A DNA stretch of 11,455 bases from JANXVY01 sp031365425. GTDB lineage: Bacteria > Pseudomonadota > Alphaproteobacteria > Rhizobiales > Hyphomicrobiaceae. The position numbers and the translations under genes were made by a program. Below the pieces are notes generated by a model that ran no database searches, was not told where the DNA came from, and worked only from the letters and a program-made list of their open reading frames with translations. This document shows, piece after piece, positions 1-6,078 of the stretch (position 1 is its first letter; every line of letters begins with the position of its first letter). The stretch is from contig JANLYB010000302.1 in assembly GCA_031365425.1 (NCBI GenBank), forward strand, positions 1 through 11,455. Reading direction: 5' to 3'.

Positions 1-280
1 GCCGGAAACCAAAGCAGCCGCCCGCATCGATCCCCCCCGGTAGGCCGCCCATACCCCAGTCGAGCCGGCGTCGCCCACGCGAGCCGCGCCGCCAAGCCAG
101 CGCGCGGCCCCGAAGGCCGCCCCCACCGCAGACGCCCGGCCAGAGCCCGTCACGCAGCGCCAATCAGCCATCGAACACCCGCTCACACAAGCCATCACGC
201 CGCCGGCTCCCGCGCCTGCAATCAAACCGGTCGAGCCACCGGCCAAGGTCGCAGCCTTTCCGCAGCCCGAACCTGCGCCG
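1..280 (+). other. Pro/Ala-rich coding-like stretch upstream of the J-domain gene, interrupted by TAG
   Basis: This stretch has no acceptable start codon but looks coded in the same frame as the downstream J-domain gene. From 44 to 280 that frame is open and its codons end mostly in G or C. It would encode a Pro/Ala/Glu-rich linker like the one that continues past 281. An in-frame TAG stands at 41-43, directly after a run of seven C (32-38). Left of the TAG the same frame also reads as Pro/Ala-rich. An indel in the C run would not remove this stop, because the stop lies downstream of the run. I infer a disabled or misread N-terminal part of a longer protein. It could also be untranslated leader. 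Confidence 0.45.
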
Positions 281-1243
281 TTGCCTGCACCCGTCATAGC
301 AGCGCCATCGCCTGCCGCACCGCCCGTGCTCCCACCACAGACGGCGACGAGCGAGTCCGCCAAGACCACTCAAGTCGCTGAAAGCATGACGAAGCAAGAG
401 CCGTATTCCAGCCGTCCGCAAAAACTCACGCCGCCCAATTCCGGCACCTCGCTGACGACCATCCTTATTGCGGCCGGCCTCGCCCTGTCCGCCCTCGGCA
501 CGTTTTTCTGGATGCGCCGCGAACGCGACCCGGACGAACTCCCAGCCGGACCGCGCGTCTACGCCGGACCGGGATTCGACTCAGGCTTCGACAACGACAC
601 CCGCACCATCCCAAGCCTGAGCGCCCCAATGTCCCCAGACGGCCTCCACCGCGCCGCCGAGGCACATCCGCTAGGCCCCGCCTTCGGCCCCTACGGCCAA
701 CACGTCGAGCCCGCGTTCGACGACCCGCTCGGCCCCGTCCTCCCCGAATGGCCCAACCTTCCCGAAAGCAGCGGCAACGATCACCCGCGCCTCGAACCAG
801 CCTTCAGCGAGCCCGATCTGGCGCACGACTGGACCGCCCCCAACCATGCCCACAGCCACACGCTGGAAATCCCCGCCCACGACGAACTGCGCCTCGCTGA
901 CGCAGAACTCGCCAGCCCCGCTGCTATCGACACCGGCCATCTCGTGGCAACCCCGCCCGAGCCCTCGCCGCCGTCGAACTGGGCCGGCTCTGCGGACTGG
1001 CCAACGCAGATGCCGCAAACCCACGATGACGCCCTCCACATCCTCGGAATGGGCGTCACCTCAAAAGCCAGCCTGACGGCGATGAAAAAGATCGTCGACG
1101 GCCTGCGCCTGAGCTGGCACCCCGATCAGGCAACCGATGATGCCGACCGCGCCATCCGCGAACTGCGCATCCGCCAGATCAATACCGCCTGGGACATCAT
1201 CGCGAGTGGCTATCCCAGCCACGACGGCGACCCCATTATCTGA
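281..1243 (+). CDS. Membrane-anchored J-domain protein (C-terminal part or short form)
   Basis: The 320-residue frame ends in a recognisable J domain (about residues 250-310). It has the invariant HPD at 280-282 (bases 1118-1126), flanked by helix II (AMKKIVDGLRLSW) and helix III (RELRIRQINTAWDIIASG). HPD is the signature that stimulates Hsp70/DnaK ATPase. There is no Gly/Phe-rich, zinc-finger or C-terminal DnaJ substrate domain, so this is a class III J protein. Residues 1-55 are Pro/Ala-rich, one membrane segment lies at about 58-78 followed by RRERD, and 85-245 is a low-complexity Pro/Asp/His linker. The J domain is therefore probably tethered at the inner membrane on the cytoplasmic side. 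The start is uncertain: TTG at 281 and ATG at 386 are the only candidates, neither has a clear ribosome site, and the frame stays open back to 44. The protein may originally have been longer; what preceded it cannot be seen. The identity of the J domain is secure, the full gene structure is not. Confidence 0.7.
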   Translation: MPAPVIAAPSPAAPPVLPPQTATSESAKTTQVAESMTKQEPYSSRPQKLTPPNSGTSLTTILIAAGLALSALGTFFWMRRERDPDELPAGPRVYAGPGFDSGFDNDTRTIPSLSAPMSPDGLHRAAEAHPLGPAFGPYGQHVEPAFDDPLGPVLPEWPNLPESSGNDHPRLEPAFSEPDLAHDWTAPNHAHSHTLEIPAHDELRLADAELASPAAIDTGHLVATPPEPSPPSNWAGSADWPTQMPQTHDDALHILGMGVTSKASLTAMKKIVDGLRLSWHPDQATDDADRAIRELRIRQINTAWDIIASGYPSHDGDPII

Positions 1244-1260
1244 CAGATCACCCATGACCG

Positions 1261-1288
1261 GGTGACCGCCACGAAAGCAGCGGTCACC
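1261..1288. terminator. Hairpin between convergent genes (possible bidirectional terminator)
   Basis: A perfect 9-bp inverted repeat (GGTGACCGC, 1261-1269; GCGGTCACC, 1280-1288) encloses a 10-base loop. It sits in the 56-base gap between the stop of the J-domain gene (1243) and the stop of the convergent methyltransferase (1300). The placement and symmetry suit a shared terminator. No U tract follows on either strand, so the termination role is inferred from position. Confidence 0.5.
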
Positions 1289-1299
1289 ATTGCCAACGG

Positions 1300-2097
1300 C
1301 TATTTGCGCACTCCGATCGTCACGAGATACTTGCGCGGCATGGCGATCCCCAGATCGGTCGAGAACCGCTCATGATACGCAATGAAGTCGCGCCGCAGCT
1401 CGGCCCTGCGCGCCTCATCGCACGCGCCCGCAATCATTTTCGTTGGCCCGTACCCAGTCACGAATAAATCCCAAGCCGCTTCCCCGCTCGCCGCCCGGAA
1501 CGTCGTCACGCCGTATTCGAACTTGAGATCGAATGCGCCGCCCAGCAGTTCGCGCACGCGTTCAATCTTGCCCCATTCGAACGGCGACGGCGGCGGGCTA
1601 GCCGGTGGCGGCGGCATATACGGACGCATGACTTTGAACAGCCCCTCGATCGTATCCCCCGGCAACCAGGTACAAAGCCCAAGGCGTCCGCCCTTGTGGC
1701 ACACCCGTGTCAATTCCCGCGCCGCATCTTCAGGCCGCGCGACGAACATCACGCCAAACGTAGATGTCACAACGTCAAAGGCGCCATCGGGAAAAGCAAG
1801 TTCCTCGGCATCCCCGACCCGGAACTCGATATTGGGTGCCATATCCTTGGCCACCGCGATGACGCCAGCCCCGATGTCGACACCGGTCACATTGGCCCCA
1901 TGCGCCTTAAGCCGTCGCGCCGTCCAGCCGGTGCCGGTCGCAACATCGAGGCAGACCTCACCGGGCTGAGGCGCGACCCTGTCCACCACATGCTCCAGCG
2001 CATCGGCAATCGTCTGGCTCACCCGGTCATACCCGGCGCCGCCCGAACCCCAGGTCAGCGCAGCCTTGGCATTATGCGGTCGCACGCTTGTTGTCAT
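1300..2097 (-). CDS. Class I SAM-dependent methyltransferase (UbiE/Methyltransf_11-like)
   Basis: This is a 265-residue soluble protein with the Rossmann-type methyltransferase fold. Motif I, LDVATGTGWT, lies at residues 50-59 and forms the S-adenosylmethionine loop. An acidic D74 after strand 2 (VTGVDIGAG) should bind the ribose. GDAEELAFPDGAFDVV (95-110) matches motifs II/III, and the following FGVMFVARPEDAARELTRV stretch matches the post-motif region. A Pro-rich loop around residues 161-171 precedes EWGKIERVRELLG, as in several small-molecule methyltransferases. The substrate cannot be deduced. The ATG at 2097 was chosen because GGAGG lies five bases upstream; the frame is open further to a TTG at 2178, but that would run into the palindrome at 2172-2211. 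The gene is the last of the minus-strand series, 252 bases below the antiporter, and converges on the J-domain gene. Confidence 0.9.
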   Translation of the reverse strand: MTTSVRPHNAKAALTWGSGGAGYDRVSQTIADALEHVVDRVAPQPGEVCLDVATGTGWTARRLKAHGANVTGVDIGAGVIAVAKDMAPNIEFRVGDAEELAFPDGAFDVVTSTFGVMFVARPEDAARELTRVCHKGGRLGLCTWLPGDTIEGLFKVMRPYMPPPPASPPPSPFEWGKIERVRELLGGAFDLKFEYGVTTFRAASGEAAWDLFVTGYGPTKMIAGACDEARRAELRRDFIAYHERFSTDLGIAMPRKYLVTIGVRK

Positions 2098-2102
2098 CGA
2101 AA

Positions 2103-2107
2103 CCTCC
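2103..2107 (-). promoter_or_regulatory. Ribosome binding site of the methyltransferase gene
   Basis: GGAGG on the minus strand stands five bases before the ATG at 2097. It decides that start over the TTG 81 bases further upstream. Confidence 0.7.
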
Positions 2108-2171
2108 ACTGGTTGACCCCGATCCCTCGAGTTCGCCCCATCATTGGCGTTCGATACACCGGCCGCAGCAT

Positions 2172-2211
2172 ATACCAAACTTCATGGGTACTAACCCATG
2201 AAGGTTGGTAT
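2172..2211. repeat. 18-bp near-perfect palindrome in the antiporter/methyltransferase gap
   Basis: The arms ATACCAAACTTCATGGGT (2172-2189) and ACCCATGAAGGTTGGTAT (2194-2211) are inverted copies with one mismatch (2179 against 2204), around the spacer ACTA. The element is more AT-rich than its surroundings. It lies 75-115 bases before the methyltransferase ATG and about 140 bases past the antiporter stop. There is no U tract next to it, so a simple terminator is unlikely. A TATATG sequence on the minus strand (2169-2174) at its edge could serve as a -10 element, though no matching -35 is visible. It may be a repressor operator for the methyltransferase or a dispersed palindromic repeat. No second copy occurs in this window. 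Confidence 0.65.
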
Positions 2212-2349
2212 CCGCGCGTGGGGTTGCCCCGCCACCGGCGATCTTCCAGATCAACGTGGCCACGCGCAAAGCAAAGAGCACCTGCCGCCGGTTCAAAACG
2301 AGCGCCCCTCGACTTCGGGCAGCCAGCGCAAAACACGACAGGCAAGCCC

Positions 2350-4149
2350 CTACCTCACCGCCTTGCTCTTCTTCGCCCTCACCCCGTGCCCCGCCCTCGC
2401 CCCAACTTCGCGAGCTGCCTCCTGCAGCACGTGCCGGAACTCGTCGCGCTTCTCGTGGATCGACGCGATCACCGGCCCCGTCGCAATACCAAGCCCAACG
2501 AGCGCGGCCTCCGACAACTGCAGGCTCGCCTCGATGGTTTCAGGCACGGCATCCGTCACGCCGGTGGCATAGAGATGTCGCGCATGTTCGGCATCGCGCG
2601 CGCGCACCACGATCAGAATATCGGGCCGCGCCTGACGCACCTCGCGCACGATCGCGTCGATCGCCGGCTGCGTCCGGATTGTGATAATCACCCCGGATGC
2701 CTCCATCAGCCCGCACGCTTTCAGAAACGCCGGATTGGTCGCATCTCCATAGTAGACCGCATGCCCCTGCTTGCGATCATCCGACACGGAAAGCGCATCA
2801 TCCGCCGCCGCCGTGTAGGCAACCCCATGCTGCTTTAGCAACGCGCAGACGACCTTTCCCACCCGGCCATGCCCGATAACTATGGCATGCTTCGTCTGCG
2901 GCTCCGGCGCGACCGCTAGCGCAGGATCAGCCTTCTTCGGCTCCTGCAAGCGCGCCGTAATCCGGTTCGCCACGAGCGACAGCACCGGAATGAGCGCCAT
3001 CGTCAGCGACGTCACCGCCAGCACAAAGCTCGCGACCGCAGGCGTCACAACACCGAGAACCGCCGCAAGCCCGATCCCGACGAACGCGAATTCGCCCCCG
3101 GGCCCTAAAAGCAGCCCGGTTTCAATCGACGCCGGGACCGATAGCCTGAACCACCGCGCGAGCCCCGCCAGAATACCAGCCTTCACCCCAATCAGCCCGG
3201 CCACGCAGGCAAGAAACGCCAAAGGCTGCTGCGCCAGCACCCGCACATCGATGCTCATCCCGACGGTAAAAAAGAACACGCCAAGCAGCAGCCCCTTGAA
3301 CGGCTCGATGGTCGTCTCAATCGCCTTGCGATACTCGGTTTCAGCCAGCAGCAGCCCGGCCACGAACGCTCCCAGCGCCATCGACAGACTGGCCGCAGCC
3401 GCAATCACGCCAGTCGCGACCACAATGAACAGGATCGCGGCGATGAACAGCTCGCTCGAATTCGTTCGCGCCACCAGCCGGAACAGCGGCCGCAACAAAG
3501 CCCGCCCGAACAACACGATAAACGCAATCGCCGCCGCTGCGTTCATCAGCGCAAGCCCCACGGTCTCAAGCACCGAACTGCCCTTGTCGGCTCCCAGGAT
3601 CGATACGAACATCAACACCGGAATGACCGCGAGATCCTGCGCCAGCAACACCGACAAACTTGCCCGCCCTGCGCTCGTGGACACCCGCCCCTGCGCCGAC
3701 AGAACCTCCAGCACGATCGCCGTCGACGACAGCGCAAGACACGCCCCCAGCATGAGCGCCACCGGCGCCTTCTGCCCCAGCCCCCAGATGATGACCGCCA
3801 GAATAATCGTCGACAGCAAAACCTGCAATCCGCCGAGCCCGAACACCAGCCGCCGCATCGCCATTAGCCGCTCGTACGGTAACTCCAGCCCGACCAGGAA
3901 CAGCAAAAACACCACGCCGAGATCGGCAATCCCGGAGACGTTCTTCGCGTCCCCCACCGTGAACCAGTAGAGGAGCGGCACCGACCCGATGAACGATCCG
4001 AGCCCCAGCGGCCCCAGTAGCGCCCCTGCCCCGAGGTACCCCAGCACCGGGCTCAGCCCCAGCCGATGCACCAGCGGCACGACAATCCCCGCCGTTCCCA
4101 GCACCACCAGCGCATCGCTATAAACCGGAATATTAATCGACCCAGCCAT
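2350..4149 (-). CDS. KefB-like monovalent cation:proton antiporter (CPA2) with RCK_N domain
   Basis: This 599-residue inner-membrane antiporter would exchange K+ or Na+ for protons. Residues 1-400 form the Na/H-exchanger domain, with about a dozen hydrophobic segments and family motifs: LGYLGAGALLGP (36-47), FLVGLEL (84-90), SSTAIVLE (141-148), a conserved Asp in LLAQDLAVIP (D172), LGAFVAGLLLAETEYR (259-274), EPFKGLLLGVFFFTVGMS and GPGGEFAFV (349-357). A linker leads to an RCK_N/TrkA-N domain beginning KHAIVIGHGRVGK, whose GxGxxG (426-431) binds a nucleotide; YYGDATNP (466-473) is the second hallmark. No TrkA_C domain follows, only a basic tail. The ATG at 4149 was chosen because GGAGG (4154-4158) is four bases upstream; the GTG just before it would be too close. 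Length and order match KefB/KefC/YbaL. No KefF/KefG-type accessory subunit lies next to it, so glutathione gating is unproven. Confidence 0.92.
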   Translation of the reverse strand: MAGSINIPVYSDALVVLGTAGIVVPLVHRLGLSPVLGYLGAGALLGPLGLGSFIGSVPLLYWFTVGDAKNVSGIADLGVVFLLFLVGLELPYERLMAMRRLVFGLGGLQVLLSTIILAVIIWGLGQKAPVALMLGACLALSSTAIVLEVLSAQGRVSTSAGRASLSVLLAQDLAVIPVLMFVSILGADKGSSVLETVGLALMNAAAAIAFIVLFGRALLRPLFRLVARTNSSELFIAAILFIVVATGVIAAAASLSMALGAFVAGLLLAETEYRKAIETTIEPFKGLLLGVFFFTVGMSIDVRVLAQQPLAFLACVAGLIGVKAGILAGLARWFRLSVPASIETGLLLGPGGEFAFVGIGLAAVLGVVTPAVASFVLAVTSLTMALIPVLSLVANRITARLQEPKKADPALAVAPEPQTKHAIVIGHGRVGKVVCALLKQHGVAYTAAADDALSVSDDRKQGHAVYYGDATNPAFLKACGLMEASGVIITIRTQPAIDAIVREVRQARPDILIVVRARDAEHARHLYATGVTDAVPETIEASLQLSEAALVGLGIATGPVIASIHEKRDEFRHVLQEAAREVGARAGHGVRAKKSKAVR

Positions 4150-4153
4150 CACC

Positions 4154-4158
4154 CCTCC
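4154..4158 (-). promoter_or_regulatory. Ribosome binding site of the antiporter gene
   Basis: GGAGG on the minus strand is four bases before the ATG at 4149 and only one base before the GTG at 4152. This supports the ATG as start. Confidence 0.65.
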
Positions 4159-4558
4159 AAATCACCTCCAACTCTTACAGTGATTTTCAAGGGCCAGGGC
4201 AGGTGGAAATTGGAAGACGCTCAGGGCAGAAAAACAATACCCCGCAATTTGTCATCCTCAGGCTTGTCCCACTACTGTCCGGTTCCCGATTTTTCCCTGG
4301 CCCGGACGACATTGTGTTGGCACGAAATTCCAGGACGGATGGCTTGCCGGGACTCAGATTTTCCCTCCCATTGGTTTCCCGGACAAGTGCGCCCTTTTGC
4401 GCACGCAGATCCTGGATCTTACCATTTTCATGCATGTCAAAGACCCCGGATCGGCATCGCTCGCTGTGCTCACAATGCCGTCCGGCACTCGTCACGCAAG
4501 ATCATCTGATCCCGCAACTTGCATACACGACGGAATGGATCCGTGAGCTTGAGTGAAT
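4159..4558. other. Gene-free spacer with degenerate repeat remnants
   Basis: This spacer of about 400 bases between the antiporter and the kinase holds no credible gene. Open frames on both strands have unnatural composition and no family likeness. It should contain the antiporter promoter, but no convincing -35/-10 pair is visible. It carries a piece of an intergenic repeat at 4251-4270 and a 6-bp hairpin at 4387-4404 (GTGCGC/GCGCAC, 6-base loop). A small ACGGA/TCCGT inverted repeat lies near 4535, just past the kinase stop. G+C is lower than in the flanking genes except for the kinase. Confidence 0.6.
4251..4270. repeat. Remnant of an alphaproteobacterial intergenic palindromic repeat
   Basis: GTCATCCTCAGGCTTGTCCC resembles one arm of the dispersed palindromes of the form GTCATCCCCGGGCTTGACCCGGGGATCC found between genes in many alphaproteobacteria. 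The matching arm is absent or eroded here: the following bases do not complete the palindrome. A possible stray fragment is GATCCTGGATC at about 4408-4418. The likeness is recalled, not searched. Confidence 0.35.
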
Positions 4559-5773
4559 TCAAGAGTGCTTGGCAATGGGCACAACGAGAGTGAAAACGGT
4601 CCCCGGGCCGAGCGTCGAAAAGCCCAACTCACCATTCAATTGCGCAGAAAACGCCGTCACAATGCGCATTCCAAGACTGGTGGGCCGCTTCAAATCAAAC
4701 GTCACGGGCAATCCCACCCCATCATCTTCGACCCGAATAGAAATCATACCGGCCAACTCTTGCACTATCGCGACCCTAATCTCGCCGCCGGATTTATCGC
4801 CATAAGCATACTTGGCAGAGTTGGTAATAAGCTCATTCACCACCAACGCCAACGAAATCGCCCGATCCGTATCTACGACAATGCCGTGCTGCGCACTCAC
4901 AGCTATCTTACACTTCGGAACAGCGGCATCAAGATCGCGACAAACTTGCTCGATATAAATTCCGAAATCCAATTTCTCGACTTGGTCGCCTTGATACAGC
5001 CGGTCATGGGCGCGAGCAATCGCTTGAACCCGATTTGCCGCCTCCTCCAACCGGCCAGTAAGAACGGGATCACCAATATCTTTCGCCTGCAATCGGAACA
5101 AACTGACGATAATCGATAGACTGTTTTTAATCCGGTGATTGACATCGGCCAACAGCATTTCGTTGCGCGCTAATGCCGATTTCAATTTCTGCTGATATAA
5201 CTCTCGCTCGATTCCCATTCCCAACAAGTTGGCTGCGCCCTGTAAGAATGCCAAATCTTTTTGATCGAAATCCCCTTCTGACCGGCTATCGACTTCGAGC
5301 ACACCAAATGGCTTTCCGTCGCCCTGCAAAATGACATTCATAGCGCGAATGACACCATGATCCGAAAGCAATTCGGACGTCCGGAATCTTTCCTCGTTTC
5401 CAAGATGATTTGAAATGACGGGCTTACCCGTTTTCAATGCATATCCAGCGGGCGATGCGAGATCGGCACCCACACTTGCGATTCCAACCACACCTTCGTG
5501 CCAACCCACGCCAGCACGAACCAGCAACCGGTTTTCGGACGGGATGAATTCCAAAACCTTGCAGTAATCAGCCGACAGCCCCTCGGCAGCAATTCGGGCT
5601 GTCTCCTGCAGCAAGCAATCAATTGTAGCGCCTTTGAGTGCGGTAACGCCCAGTTCAGCGAGCAGTTCTTGCTGCCTAATGCGCTGACGCAGAGAACTCG
5701 CTGTGGGGTTCTGGTCTTCCGGGTGAGGGCTAGGTTCGATCACCGCGGGATTTTGATGTGCGTCGGAAGTCAT
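4559..5773 (-). CDS. GAF-domain sensor histidine kinase, HisKA_2 family
   Basis: This soluble sensor kinase of 404 residues has no membrane segment, so it should sense an intracellular signal. Residues of about 35-185 form a GAF domain that could bind a small ligand or chromophore. The HisKA_2 dimerisation/phosphoacceptor region follows: EMLLADVNHRIKNSLSII, with the phosphorylatable His at 213. The ATPase domain has the N box NELITNSAKYA (313-323), the G1 box EDDGVGLP (349-356), SLGMRIV (366-372) and GPGTVFTL (389-396). All catalytic residues appear intact. Kinases of this class in alphaproteobacteria often feed single-domain or PhyR-type regulators of the general stress response; no partner regulator is next to it, so it is an orphan here. 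The ATG at 5773 is preferred, with a weak GAGAG site. A TTG at 5797 is in frame but its AGGGAG is too close. The gene has lower G+C than mutL or pgi (28 of 60 bases in 5161-5220 and in 5221-5280). Confidence 0.9.
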   Translation of the reverse strand: MTSDAHQNPAVIEPSPHPEDQNPTASSLRQRIRQQELLAELGVTALKGATIDCLLQETARIAAEGLSADYCKVLEFIPSENRLLVRAGVGWHEGVVGIASVGADLASPAGYALKTGKPVISNHLGNEERFRTSELLSDHGVIRAMNVILQGDGKPFGVLEVDSRSEGDFDQKDLAFLQGAANLLGMGIERELYQQKLKSALARNEMLLADVNHRIKNSLSIIVSLFRLQAKDIGDPVLTGRLEEAANRVQAIARAHDRLYQGDQVEKLDFGIYIEQVCRDLDAAVPKCKIAVSAQHGIVVDTDRAISLALVVNELITNSAKYAYGDKSGGEIRVAIVQELAGMISIRVEDDGVGLPVTFDLKRPTSLGMRIVTAFSAQLNGELGFSTLGPGTVFTLVVPIAKHS

Positions 5774-6078
5774 GGATGCTCTCAACCGTTGAATCAACGC
5801 TCCCTAAGCGAAGCAAGCACGCATCACCCATCAAACGGCGACATCCCCACAACCTTACGGCAGTTCGACAAACAATATCAAGGGGCTGGGCAATGGATGG
5901 CCAGGGGACCCCGCACTTACGCGGACTTCCTAGACACTTAGCAAACCTCCCGCCTCATCTGACTGTATGGGAAGGCTCCGCGGGTCGCGGCTTCGTCGAC
6001 CGTAGCACCCTGACCGGTGCCGGACTTCTTATCATTACGACGAAAGCCGGTCTGAATTTCCTCCAGCAGCTCTAGCCC
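5774..6078. other. Intergenic spacer between mutL and the kinase
   Basis: These 305 bases lie between the mutL stop and the kinase start. The kinase promoter should be here. On the minus strand CTTGAT at about 5880-5885 resembles an alphaproteobacterial -35, but no good -10 follows at 17 bases. I found no convincing mutL terminator and no GGAAC-N16/17-CGTT (general-stress sigma) promoter. A 26-codon minus-strand frame (6035-5955) has no ribosome site and is not called. Confidence 0.5.

Noticed and set aside
31..40. Seven-C homopolymer as a simple frameshift explaining the TAG at 41-43
   Set aside because: The stop is downstream of the run in the frame used by the J-domain gene, so an indel within the run would not remove it.
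1696..2838. A 380-codon plus-strand open frame across the methyltransferase start, the palindrome and the antiporter end
   Set aside because: It is rich in Arg/His/Pro without any motif and overlaps two secure genes; a chance frame in GC-rich DNA.
2882..3970. A 362-codon plus-strand open frame opposite the antiporter
   Set aside because: It is antisense to a gene with clear family motifs; its Ser/Thr/Ala/Pro-rich translation shows no domain and is expected from G/C-ending codons on the other strand.
4187..4495. A 102-codon minus-strand frame in the antiporter-kinase spacer
   Set aside because: Its translation has the look of translated intergenic repeat sequence, no ribosome site and no domain.
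5955..6035. A 26-codon minus-strand ATG frame between mutL and the kinase
   Set aside because: No ribosome site, no recognisable features, and too short to support on sequence alone.
5774..6078. General-stress sigma (EcfG-type) promoter in front of the kinase
   Set aside because: Searched by eye for GGAAC and CGTT at 16-17 bases on the minus strand; no acceptable pair found.
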